Below are positions 1 through 5,976 of a stretch of DNA of 7,390 bases, piece after piece. The notes under the pieces were generated by a model. That model saw only the letters and a list, made by a program, of their open reading frames with translations. It had not been told where the DNA came from and made no database searches. Position numbers and translations under genes: made by a program. The stretch is from the NCBI GenBank assembly GCA_030603495.1, contig JAUVXR010000053.1, forward strand, positions 1-7,390. The letters are read 5' to 3'. This DNA comes from a bacterium (GTDB taxonomy: Bacteria; Armatimonadota; Zipacnadia; Zipacnadales; Zipacnadaceae). Each line of letters begins with the position of its first letter. Within the stretch, counting starts at the first letter, position 1.

Positions 1-1
1 C

Positions 2-307
2 CGCGCCCTACGAGTTCATTTGGACGAGGCCGAAGCGATCTTTACGAGACAGGGTAAATACGTGAAGAGCCTCGAGATCACTTTTTTTCGGGGCCTGCTT
101 CATCAGGAGCTGGGTGAATATGAGCAGGCCGAAGAAGTCTACAGCGGCCTCCTCGATGAATTCGAACGCTCGCGACACGTGCTCTACACGGCCAAGGTCG
201 CCAGAGCCCTGTCCACTGTGCAGGAACAGCTCGTGGGTCGTGAAACCGACGCGTTGATCAATCTTGAAAAAAGCGTGCAGAACTATGACAACTTCATCCG
301 GCTGCTG
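2..307 (+). pseudogene. 3' part of a TPR-repeat protein gene, interrupted by a transposon
   Basis: The frame is open from the left window edge, so the true start lies outside. The translation is helical and rich in the alternating small, aromatic and acidic pattern of tetratricopeptide repeats: AEAIFTRQGKYVKSLEITFF, then RGLLHQELGEYEQAEEVYSG, then VARALSTVQEQLV and DALINLEKSVQNYDNFIRLL. TPR units form superhelical scaffolds for protein-protein contacts. No enzymatic domain is visible in this portion. After about residue 100 the frame runs on to a stop at 416-418, but that tail is arginine- and cysteine-rich, looks unlike a TPR and probably lies inside the transposon. If the transposon is removed at the shared GCTGCTG, the frame continues from 4726 as TLYTHLGSA before reaching the IS3 element at 4753. 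The TPR assignment is from sequence pattern; the exact family is not recognised. Confidence 0.6.
301..307. repeat. Candidate target-site duplication, left copy
   Basis: GCTGCTG here is repeated at 4719-4725 across the GC-rich transposon. The left copy falls where the TPR-like translation ends, and joining the copies leaves the reading frame open. The sequence is low in complexity and seven bases long, so chance is possible. A duplication of five bases (GCTGC), common for this transposase class, would fit inside it. Confidence 0.35.
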
Positions 308-330
308 TTGCGTTGCGCGCCCAGAGACGT

Positions 331-360
331 AGGCGGTTGCAGGCGGAGTGACACGGAGTG
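331..360. repeat. Three 10-bp direct repeats in the transposon left end
   Basis: Three consecutive decamers read AGGCGGTTGC, AGGCGGAGTG and ACACGGAGTG. The first two share AGGCGG and the last two share CGGAGTG. They lie about 25 bp inside the presumed left terminus. One-helical-turn spacing would place each unit on the same DNA face, as expected for sites bound by a transposase or accessory protein. The repeat is seen directly; binding is inference. Confidence 0.4.
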
Positions 361-370
361 TGGCAGATGG

Positions 371-414
371 CCGTTCCGTTCCGAGCGAGCCCCTGGTGCG
401 GAACAGCGGAACGG
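371..414. repeat. Inverted repeat downstream of the operon, within the transposon left end
   Basis: CCGTTCCGTTCCG at 371-383 is complementary to CGGAACAGCGGAACGG at 399-414, apart from a 3-base bulge (AGC) in the second arm. The loop is 15 bases. It starts 40 bp after the stop of the last operon gene, so it could fold in the transcript as a 3' end. No T-run follows on the minus strand, so a factor-independent terminator is not supported. It could equally be a protein-binding site at the transposon end. Confidence 0.45.
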
Positions 415-453
415 GTGATGGTTTCGCGGGGAGGCGTATCTACAACAGTGAGT

Positions 454-1422
454 TCAGCGGAAGAGGTCTGTCTGGGAAAATTCGTGCTCAAGAGGTAGGC
501 TCCAGCCGCCGGGGCCGCGTACGGCGAGTCCACGTTTTTCAAGGTTTTGCAGGGCGTCGCCGAGCCGGGCGTTGTTGACGCGTAGCTGTTTGCGTAGCGC
601 TGTCCTGAAGAGGGGCTTGTGGGAACGGCGCAGTTCGCAGCGTATCGCCTCGCCAAGAGGTGGTGGGGTAGCGTCGTTGCTGTCGATGAGGAGCCTGAGC
701 GGCTCGCCGTTGCCTGCAACGAGGCGCAACAGCACGGGATCGTGTGTAGGGGCGGCGCGGTGCTCGACGGTGAGGAGCAGGCGTTTATCATCGCGGCGGA
801 CCAGATAGCAGGCGGAGTCGATCCAGGCGTGGAGGTCGGAGCTGCCCCGCAGCGCCTGGCCGAGGTCGCGGCGGGAGCGCTTGGCCATGTGATGGACGAG
901 CACGATGGAGAGTTGGTGACGGCGGTTGATGTCGCGCAGGAAGCCCAGCAGACCGGAGACATCGGCTGCGCTGTTCTCATCCAGGCGGTGCAAGCGCACC
1001 AGTGGGTCCAGTACCAGCAGCTTGGGTTGGAGTTCCACCAGCGTCTGGTCCAGAGCGCGCTGGTCGTGCTCGAGGTCAAGGCGAAGGCTGGGTGCGGTGA
1101 CGACGTGAAGATTGAGGCTGCGCAGTGCGAGTCCTCGGTGCCGGCACAACTGAGCGACGCGGTCGCGGACGCGTGGCAGCGCGTCCTCGGCGAGGTAGAC
1201 GACCACCGGCCCCGGGGTGTGGACCTCGAAGTGGCCTAGGCAAGCGGTACCGGAGGCCACAGAGACCGCCAAATCCAGCGCCATCATCGACTTGCAGGTT
1301 TTGGGCGCGCCACCGATCACGCCGACAGCACAGGCGCTCCAGAGGTCCTGGACGAGCCACTGAGGCCCGTCGGGCTCGGGATTGATAGCATGGACCAGAA
1401 GCGTTGGCAGGGGCTTGCTCAT
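454..1422 (-). CDS. RepA-like RecA-fold ATPase (AAA_25 type), transposon accessory protein
   Basis: This is the last gene of the transposon operon, 322 residues. A P-loop GGAPKTCKS lies at residues 37-45 with a cysteine where the classical motif has its last glycine. Walker B LLVLDP follows at about 135-140, and LVHHM near 176 resembles the RecA/DnaB-fold segment after strand 4. Residues 40-225 match the hexameric plasmid-RepA helicase type. Residues 255-310 look like a winged helix that could bind DNA. I chose ATG at 1422 because it overlaps the upstream stop as ATGA, exactly like the other two junctions; a GTG at 1428 adds two residues. From memory, relatives sit beside ExeA-like ATPases and DDE transposases in many bacteria, and a cysteine in the P-loop is common among them. 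The role in transposition is unknown; target choice or replication at the junction is conceivable. Confidence 0.85.
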   Translation of the reverse strand: MSKPLPTLLVHAINPEPDGPQWLVQDLWSACAVGVIGGAPKTCKSMMALDLAVSVASGTACLGHFEVHTPGPVVVYLAEDALPRVRDRVAQLCRHRGLALRSLNLHVVTAPSLRLDLEHDQRALDQTLVELQPKLLVLDPLVRLHRLDENSAADVSGLLGFLRDINRRHQLSIVLVHHMAKRSRRDLGQALRGSSDLHAWIDSACYLVRRDDKRLLLTVEHRAAPTHDPVLLRLVAGNGEPLRLLIDSNDATPPPLGEAIRCELRRSHKPLFRTALRKQLRVNNARLGDALQNLEKRGLAVRGPGGWSLPLEHEFSQTDLFR

Positions 1423-2225
1423 GACCACAGTAGGTTGCGTGCCGCGATCACTTCGGTCGCGGAGACGGCCGAGGAGGCAGCTTTGGATGCGAGTTCTAGG
1501 GACTTGAGCGCGAGGCGGTCGATGGCGCGCAAGTTGCCGCGGCTCATTTCGAAGAGAGCCTCGTGGGCGTCGGTGTCGAAGGGGTCGGAGTGTGCCCCAG
1601 CGACGGTGCAGCGATGGACGACGTAGGAGCGAGTCTCATCGCGGGAGAGCAACCGCAGGGTGGCGAAGTGGGCCAAGCGCTGGGCCATCGCCGTCTGTTC
1701 AGGGCGGCCGAGGAGGGTCTTGAGCGGCGGCTGTCCCGCGAGTATCAGCGACACGACGAGGCGGCTGTCCATGTCGAAGTTGGTCAGCAGGCGCAGCATG
1801 GCCAGAGACTCGGGGCGTAGGTCGTGGGCCTCGTCCAGCACGATCACGGAGCGCATCCCGTCGGCGCCCGAGATGTGTTCGAAGGCGTCCTGCAGCTTGC
1901 GCACCAGGGCCGGGTAGATGCCCGTCGGCGAGAGTCCACAAGCGGCGGCGATCTCCTTGCACAGGTCGCGTTTGGACAGCCCGGTCACCTTGACGTAGCG
2001 GACTTGGTAACGGGTCTCGGGCAACAGTGAGACCAGCACCCGCAAGGCGACGGTCTTGCCGGTGCCGGCCGGCGCGATGAGAGCGGCACTCATACGCCGC
2101 CGGACCGCTTCGGCCAGGGCCTCAGCCGCCTCGGCCTGGTAGGGGAGCACAAAGCGTTCGGCGACGGACAACTCACGGGTGAAGGGGGTTTTACGGAAGC
2201 CCAACGGGCTCAGGTCGATGCTCAT
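1419..2225 (-). CDS. ExeA/TniB/MuB-type AAA+ ATPase, transposition partner
   Basis: The protein has 268 residues and starts MSIDLSPLGFRKTPFTREL, the PFxxxP-like opening typical of ExeA-family ATPases. Walker A APAGTGKT is at residues 51-58, Walker B VIVLDEAH at 127-134, and the sensor-1 strand LILAGQP at about 160-166. An arginine-rich segment (RLLSRDETRSYV) and a C-terminal helical lid (MSRGNLRAIDRLAL) complete an AAA+ module. In Mu, Tn552, Tn5053 and Tn7 the equivalent ATPase polymerises on target DNA and activates or directs the transposase; that role is inferred here from family and operon position. The ATG overlaps the transposase stop as ATGA and its own stop overlaps the repA-like start the same way. 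The gene appears intact. IstB-type ATPases of IS21 are a more distant alternative. Confidence 0.88.
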   Translation of the reverse strand: MSIDLSPLGFRKTPFTRELSVAERFVLPYQAEAAEALAEAVRRRMSAALIAPAGTGKTVALRVLVSLLPETRYQVRYVKVTGLSKRDLCKEIAAACGLSPTGIYPALVRKLQDAFEHISGADGMRSVIVLDEAHDLRPESLAMLRLLTNFDMDSRLVVSLILAGQPPLKTLLGRPEQTAMAQRLAHFATLRLLSRDETRSYVVHRCTVAGAHSDPFDTDAHEALFEMSRGNLRAIDRLALKSLELASKAASSAVSATEVIAARNLLWS

Positions 2226-3595
2226 AGGTCGTTCTCCTTATCCTGCTCATCGCGGAAGCCTCCATCGGAGTCGACCAGCGGTCGCAGGTCGTGGTCGAAG
2301 GCCAGACGAGCAGCGGTGTTTGGGATGCCCTCGGAGGACAGGGGCTGCTCATCGCCGAGGGAGCTGCGGCGTTCGGTTGCGTTGGCGTGCGGGTCAAGCT
2401 CGGCCAGCTGCACCATACGGCCCTCGTGCAGGACCCAGAACCGGCCATCCAGGACGTGGCGGGTCACTTGGACCCAGCTATCTCCCATGCCACGCGGGGC
2501 CTCCCACAGCCGACCGTCAGCCCTGATGACGTGGTCGGTGGAGACCTTGCGCGGCTCACGTACGACGAAGCGGCGGTAGAGATCGGCCTCATCTGCGGGG
2601 AAGCGCAGGGGCCGTCCGGCTTCCCAGTGCTGTCTGGGAGGGTCGCCTCCTAGCGTCTCGTGAGGGGCGTCGTTATAGCGGTCAAGGAAGTGCCGAGCTC
2701 GCAGGGTGAGGGCGTGGCAGTCGGGATCGACGTCGACGCTGCCGTCCAGGGACCTCAGCAGCTGATCGCCGGCGGTGCGGTTGAAGCGTTCCAGGGCGCC
2801 GTGCCCCTGGGGGTACTTGGCCTTGCCGTGGATGAGCCAGGCCCCCAGTCCGCCCTGCACCACGGCAAGCGTGTCGTTGGAGATGAAGCCGGGGCCCCGG
2901 TCCAGATACACCAGGTCTGGCAGCCCATGCTTGGTGACCATGCCGTAGAGCCCGTGCAGGAACAACTCCGTGGATTCCGCGGTGCCCACCAGCGCTTCCA
3001 GCCCATAGCGGGTGGCATCGTCGAGGAAAAACAACACTACCCGACGCAGGCGGGTACCGCCGGCTCGAAAGTGCTTGCCGTCGGCGAGCACGCACTGCAT
3101 GCGGTGGGGGTAGCGCCATCTACGCATGTCGCCCTCGCTCTTGCTGGGACGCGCGCGGGTCGGCAGCCCCATCCGCCGGCAGGCCCTCCAGGCCGTGGTC
3201 CGGTCGATGGGCAGATCGGCGGCGATGATGCCGCGGGTCTTAGCCCGGCGCAGCAACTCGGGGACCGAAGCCCGTGGGTCACACTGTTTCTCGGTGCGGA
3301 GGAAGGCGACGAGCGCCTCGCTGAGAGCTACCGAGGTTTCGGTCCGCTTGCGGCTTCGGGGTGCGAGGGCCTCGATGTCGCCGGTCGCGTACGCGGCTCG
3401 CCAGCGCTGCAAGGTACGCACGCTCACCTGCACGGGGCGACCGTCGGGGTAGGCATGCTGTCGGTCGGCGACCTCGCGCACCGCAGCACTCTGCGGCGAG
3501 CCGCTCTGCACGAGCGCCTCGACCTGGGCAAGCACCGAGTAGCGCAGCAGCGCCTCTGGGGAAACAGATGGCAGTGGACGGTGTTGATTGTTCAT
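2222..3595 (-). CDS. DD(36)E transposase, Mu/TniA-like with integrase core
   Basis: The protein has 457 residues. Residues 20-75 contain a helix-turn-helix region ending VSVRTLQRWRAAYA, and 100-150 a second one (TTAWRACRRMGLP), both expected to bind transposon ends. The integrase core gives D172 in ADGKH, D232 in YLDRGPGF and E269 in GALERFNR, with 36 residues between the last two, the retroviral-integrase/Mu arrangement. Residues 340-400 resemble the beta-barrel that follows the core in Mu and TniA transposases (VIRADGRLWEAP). The protein would cut the 3' ends of the element and join them to target DNA. All catalytic residues are present and no frameshift is visible, so it could be active. 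The start ATG overlaps the upstream stop as ATGA. It belongs to the rve/Mu-transposase group; I cannot assign a named IS or Tn. Confidence 0.9.
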   Translation of the reverse strand: MNNQHRPLPSVSPEALLRYSVLAQVEALVQSGSPQSAAVREVADRQHAYPDGRPVQVSVRTLQRWRAAYATGDIEALAPRSRKRTETSVALSEALVAFLRTEKQCDPRASVPELLRRAKTRGIIAADLPIDRTTAWRACRRMGLPTRARPSKSEGDMRRWRYPHRMQCVLADGKHFRAGGTRLRRVVLFFLDDATRYGLEALVGTAESTELFLHGLYGMVTKHGLPDLVYLDRGPGFISNDTLAVVQGGLGAWLIHGKAKYPQGHGALERFNRTAGDQLLRSLDGSVDVDPDCHALTLRARHFLDRYNDAPHETLGGDPPRQHWEAGRPLRFPADEADLYRRFVVREPRKVSTDHVIRADGRLWEAPRGMGDSWVQVTRHVLDGRFWVLHEGRMVQLAELDPHANATERRSSLGDEQPLSSEGIPNTAARLAFDHDLRPLVDSDGGFRDEQDKENDL

Positions 3596-4425
3596 AACCC
3601 AGATGATAACACAACTCCAGGTGCCGCCGCATCAGGTAAATTCGTGGGTGGCGGACTGCGGCCCCGGGGGGCAGCGGCACCAGGGTGTTCCCTACGTTCG
3701 GAAGGGGCTATGACCCAGGTCCCTCGATCTGCATCCCAGCGCTGTGGGTGCCGCATGGCCCACAGCCCACTGACCGCACCGGCGGCCGGCATCCGGTCCA
3801 ACAGGGAGGCTTGGATGGGGATCGCCAGAAGCACGGCCTGGATCGCTGCGCCACGCATCTTCCAGCTGCCGGCCCAGGTCCTGGCCCCAGTGAAGAGCCT
3901 CATCGTCGCTACTGACAGGCGCGTAGCGATTCGCTCCCGAACCCCGTCATCCAGCTGCGGATGGACGCCCAGGAGGCGACCGCTCAACTGTAATCGAGAT
4001 CCCTGCGTCCGACGGCGCCGGGGGTCGTCCCACGGGCTTTCCGCCGGCCACCATTCGCCCTTGGCCGCATCCACAGCGGCAGCGAAGAGCGTCGTCTCCC
4101 AGAGCGGCTGCCCCGTCGCAGCGTCCAGCAGCAGCTCTCCCGACGGGCTGTACGGCGCCACAGGCTCGCGGCCATAGGGAAAATGCCCCGGCGGATACAG
4201 CGTGTAGCGCCCCTGCGGATGTGCCGAGCAGCCCACCACCGCAAGCGGGAAGCACGGGCCGGTCTTGCGTAAACGGTAGTGATCGACGAAAATAGAGCAC
4301 GTCTGCGCCCCTGTGGCGAAGACGCAGCGCGACGGCAGATCGGGGCGAAGCACACCATCGGTGTCCGCCTTGTATGTCGTCGTCGCGAACGGGAGGCGTT
4401 CCTGGGTTTGCGGCCTGGGGGACAC
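3592..4425 (-). CDS. Uncharacterised putative zinc-binding protein, first gene of the transposon operon
   Basis: The protein has 277 residues and I do not recognise it with certainty. Its N-terminal third has C34, C43, H49, C58, C66 and H69 within 36 residues, a likely zinc-ribbon or zinc-finger. The conspicuous stretch RYTLYPPGHFPYGREPV follows at about 73-89. Residues 145-210 are helical (RERIATRLSVATMRLFTGA), and the last 30 residues are proline- and alanine-rich and probably disordered. The zinc region reminds me of small transposon-associated zinc-finger proteins such as DUF6431, but this is memory, not a match. Start is GTG at 4425: an in-frame TGA lies immediately before it, and GAGAGG sits six bases upstream as a ribosome site. 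The stop overlaps the transposase start as ATGA. By position it may be a DNA-binding regulator or transposition accessory factor. Confidence 0.7.
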   Translation of the reverse strand: MSPRPQTQERLPFATTTYKADTDGVLRPDLPSRCVFATGAQTCSIFVDHYRLRKTGPCFPLAVVGCSAHPQGRYTLYPPGHFPYGREPVAPYSPSGELLLDAATGQPLWETTLFAAAVDAAKGEWWPAESPWDDPRRRRTQGSRLQLSGRLLGVHPQLDDGVRERIATRLSVATMRLFTGARTWAGSWKMRGAAIQAVLLAIPIQASLLDRMPAAGAVSGLWAMRHPQRWDADRGTWVIAPSERREHPGAAAPRGRSPPPTNLPDAAAPGVVLSSGL

Positions 4426-4487
4426 TCAAAGCCTCTCATTTGCCTCGGCCGGCCGTTACTACACGAACAGTCGAGGTCTCCTAAACA

Positions 4488-4522
4488 GTGAAGCCCGCAG
4501 CCTTCATCGCTGCGGGCTTCAC
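4488..4522. repeat. Perfect 13-bp hairpin in the operon leader
   Basis: GTGAAGCCCGCAG (4488-4500) pairs perfectly with CTGCGGGCTTCAC (4510-4522) around a 9-base loop. It sits 63 bases upstream of the first operon gene. Neither strand shows a following T-run: the minus strand continues TGTTTAGGAG and the plus strand ACTCTAAACT. A classical intrinsic terminator is therefore doubtful. Possible roles are a leader hairpin that limits read-through from outside transcription, or a protein-binding palindrome. Confidence 0.6.
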
Positions 4523-4600
4523 ACTCTAAACTCTCCACGCCGTTTCCACCACCCACCCAGGGCTGAGTCCGGATCAGAAGAGCCGGAGGTGGCGAGGTGG

Positions 4601-4664
4601 GTTATGCACATGGAACCCCGGCGGTCGGATTTTCAACGATTCGCCGCCACCCCCTATGCATAAC
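4601..4664. repeat. Imperfect inverted repeat near the transposon right end
   Basis: GTTATGCA (4601-4608) is complementary to TGCATAAC (4657-4664), and inside it GGCGG (4620-4624) is complementary to CCGCC (4644-4648). The intervening bases pair poorly. The structure lies about 55 bp inside the presumed right terminus, where end-binding sites would be expected. Confidence 0.35.
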
Positions 4665-4718
4665 AACTAGATGGGCGACTGTAAGGGGGGAGTCCTGGTT
4701 GTCGTCAGAGGAGGAAAT

Positions 4719-4725
4719 GCTGCTG
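4719..4725. repeat. Candidate target-site duplication, right copy
   Basis: This second copy of GCTGCTG matches 301-307. Reading on from here in the TPR frame gives LLTLYTHLGSA before the IS3 element starts, so about 27 bases of the original gene may survive between the two elements. Confidence 0.35.
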
Positions 4726-4752
4726 ACGCTTTACACACATCTTGGTTCAGCG

Positions 4753-4777
4753 TGAAATGTAATTTCTAGGTTCTCGG
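4753..4777. repeat. IS3 element terminal inverted repeat, left (3' of OrfB)
   Basis: TGAAATGTAATTTCTAGG and the following TTCTCGG align imperfectly with the other end read on the minus strand. The best matching blocks are TG, AAT, AATTT and TCTCG, with one gap each way. Confidence 0.5.
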
Positions 4778-4790
4778 ATAAGCAGTAGTA

Positions 4791-4811
4791 TTTGGGGGCT
4801 CTGCCCCCAAA
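4791..4811 (-). terminator. Perfect 9-bp G/C hairpin downstream of OrfB
   Basis: TTTGGGGGC (4791-4799) pairs with GCCCCCAAA (4803-4811) around the loop TCT. On the minus strand it lies about 200 bases after the OrfB stop and 14 bases before the element end, where it could end transcription or block read-through. It lacks a long T-run, so terminator function is inferred from stem strength and position. Confidence 0.45.
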
Positions 4812-4872
4812 CCCCCGAGGTTTTTGAGGCATGAGAGGCAACTCTGGATATCCTTTGTAGCGAATAGAAGGC

Positions 4873-4894
4873 GGGGAAACCCATAGGTTTCCCC
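4873..4894. repeat. Second hairpin in the IS3 3' tail
   Basis: GGGGAAACC (4873-4881) pairs perfectly with GGTTTCCCC (4886-4894) around CATA. It lies between OrfB and the G/C hairpin at 4791. The same tail holds two GGATATCC palindromes. Function is unknown; it may protect the transcript end. Confidence 0.4.
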
Positions 4895-5007
4895 TGACGG
4901 ATATCCGTCGTAGCCTCATCCGGTTATCCCTCAGCGGGTCGCTCCTCAGCGTTGCCCGCATCTGTTTCACCGGATAGGGATCACTATACATCATTAGCTC
5001 TTTCCTG

Positions 5008-5976
5008 TCAAAGCACTTCGGCTGGGAGGGGCTGAGAGGCCGGCTGTCGATTAGCACGTCTTCTCTCTCGAGCCTCCTGGAGTTTGTAATCTCTCTCTGC
5101 GAAGATGATATTCTCTCGCCCCAACAGCTTGTCCTGGGGTGTGAGGTAGCCGATGGCGCTGTGAAGCCGCACGGTGTTGTAGTGCTCAACATACCGAGTG
5201 ACCACACGAATCCCATCCCGCAGTGAGAGGGGAGTCTTGGGGCGGATGCATTCTTGCCTCAACGATTCGGTGAAACGCTCCAGCTTGCCGTTGCTTTGCG
5301 GGTAGAAAGGCGAGGTGCGGACATGGGTCATGCCACAGATGCGGATGAAGAGCTTGAACTCTCGGGCGATGAACTGTGGACCGTTGTCACTGATGATGCA
5401 AGGGCAAGCCCAGGGAAACTTCTCCCGAGCACGCTGGAGGATGATCTGCACATCTGCCTCGGTCATGCTGGTACGCATCTCCCAGTGGACCAAAAACCTG
5501 CTGTAGCCGTCCAGGATCGTGCACATGTAGAAGAACGTCCCGCAAATGTTTATGTAGCAGATATCTACGTGCCAGTGCTGGTGGGGCTTCGTCGGCTGCT
5601 GGAAGCCTGCGCCCTTCTTGGATGGTTTCTTATTCCACCTGCGGAGCAACCCGGCCCTCTTGAGCACGCGGTAGGTCGTGCTCGGACTCACCGCTACCAC
5701 ATCAGTATCCAGCATCATGAAGGTGACGCGTCGGTAGCCATCGTTTTGATGGGCCAGGTAGAAGACGATGATTGCCCTCTTCTCCCACTCCTGCAGCCAG
5801 AAGTCTCGGGGGACCAGGCGGTTATGCTCGTTTACCATGCCGTAACGCCTCTGCCGGCCATAGAACTTGCTGAGACCGATGCCCAGCCACCGAACAAGCC
5901 TGCTCTTGCCGATCCCAGTCCGTTGGGACCAGCGGAGCACGAAATCCACCACCTCATCTCGTCTATCATGAGGCAC
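5008..5976 (-). CDS. IS3-family transposase OrfB
   Basis: The protein has 322 residues. Residues 1-60 carry the N-terminal HTH_21-like region of IS3 OrfB (MPHDRRDEVVDFVLRWS, then GIGKSRLVRWLGI). The integrase core has D138 in WHVDICYI, D197 in ISDNGPQF and E233 in NGKLERFTE, a perfect DD(35)E triad. HYNTVRLHSAIGYLTPQDKL near 265-284 is the signature end of the core. The final ~35 residues are basic. The GTG at 5976 is only a nominal start; the frame is open upstream to an A8 run at 6004-6011, and IS3 elements normally make an OrfAB fusion by ribosomal frameshifting. The fused protein would catalyse copy-out/paste-in transposition. The core appears intact. Confidence 0.9.
   Translation of the reverse strand: MPHDRRDEVVDFVLRWSQRTGIGKSRLVRWLGIGLSKFYGRQRRYGMVNEHNRLVPRDFWLQEWEKRAIIVFYLAHQNDGYRRVTFMMLDTDVVAVSPSTTYRVLKRAGLLRRWNKKPSKKGAGFQQPTKPHQHWHVDICYINICGTFFYMCTILDGYSRFLVHWEMRTSMTEADVQIILQRAREKFPWACPCIISDNGPQFIAREFKLFIRICGMTHVRTSPFYPQSNGKLERFTESLRQECIRPKTPLSLRDGIRVVTRYVEHYNTVRLHSAIGYLTPQDKLLGRENIIFAERDYKLQEARERRRANRQPASQPLPAEVL

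Larger units (their letters stand above)
308..4718 (-). mobile_element. Four-gene transposon with Mu/TniA-type transposase, ExeA-like ATPase, RepA-like ATPase and putative zinc-binding protein
   Basis: A compact leftward operon of four genes fills a GC-rich block that breaks into a TPR gene. The operon is flanked by non-coding ends of about 150 bp on the left and 290 bp on the right. The genes identify it as a DDE transposon that uses an accessory AAA+ ATPase, the logic shared by Mu, Tn552, Tn5053 and Tn7 relatives. The extra RepA-like and cysteine-rich proteins set it apart from those. The borders are provisional. They rest on the heptamer GCTGCTG found at 301-307 and 4719-4725, on loss of TPR-like coding at about 300, and on resumption of a compatible frame at 4726. 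I could not find convincing terminal inverted repeats. A TG-start at 306 is an alternative left terminus. No cargo gene is present. Confidence 0.5.
4426..4718. other. Non-coding right end of the transposon / operon leader
   Basis: About 290 bases without a believable gene. On the minus strand it forms the leader of the four-gene operon. It holds a strong hairpin (4488-4522) and a second imperfect inverted repeat (4601-4664), followed by a G-run (4685-4690). I could not identify a convincing -35/-10 pair. If the border is correct, this is the transposon right end and should contain transposase-binding sites. Confidence 0.45.

Noticed and set aside
294-1079. 261-codon open frame on the minus strand
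   Set aside because: It is an alternate frame of the RepA-like gene; the translation is rich in Ser, Thr, Ala and Cys without domain character.
1419-3595. IS21 (IstA/IstB) or Tn7 identity
   Set aside because: The ATPase has the ExeA-type opening rather than an IstB one, two further genes share the operon, and no TnsA, TnsD or TnsE is seen.
2660-4177. Long open frame (505 codons) on the plus strand
   Set aside because: It lies antisense to the transposase and the cysteine-rich gene. Its translation is low in recognisable motifs and high GC explains the open frame.
4454-4469. ACA at 4467-4469 as the transposon right end, with weak resemblance to TGTTGCG at 306
   Set aside because: The similarity is only a few bases and the flanking five bases do not match those at the left end.
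4601-4664. Possible integron attC site
   Set aside because: The order GTT...AAC on the plus strand and the bases following GTT do not fit the RYYYAAC...GTTRRRY pattern, and no integrase or cassette is nearby.
4731-5216. 161-codon minus-strand frame crossing the IS3 left end
   Set aside because: It overlaps OrfB in another frame and runs across the element border through two hairpins, so it is not a believable gene.
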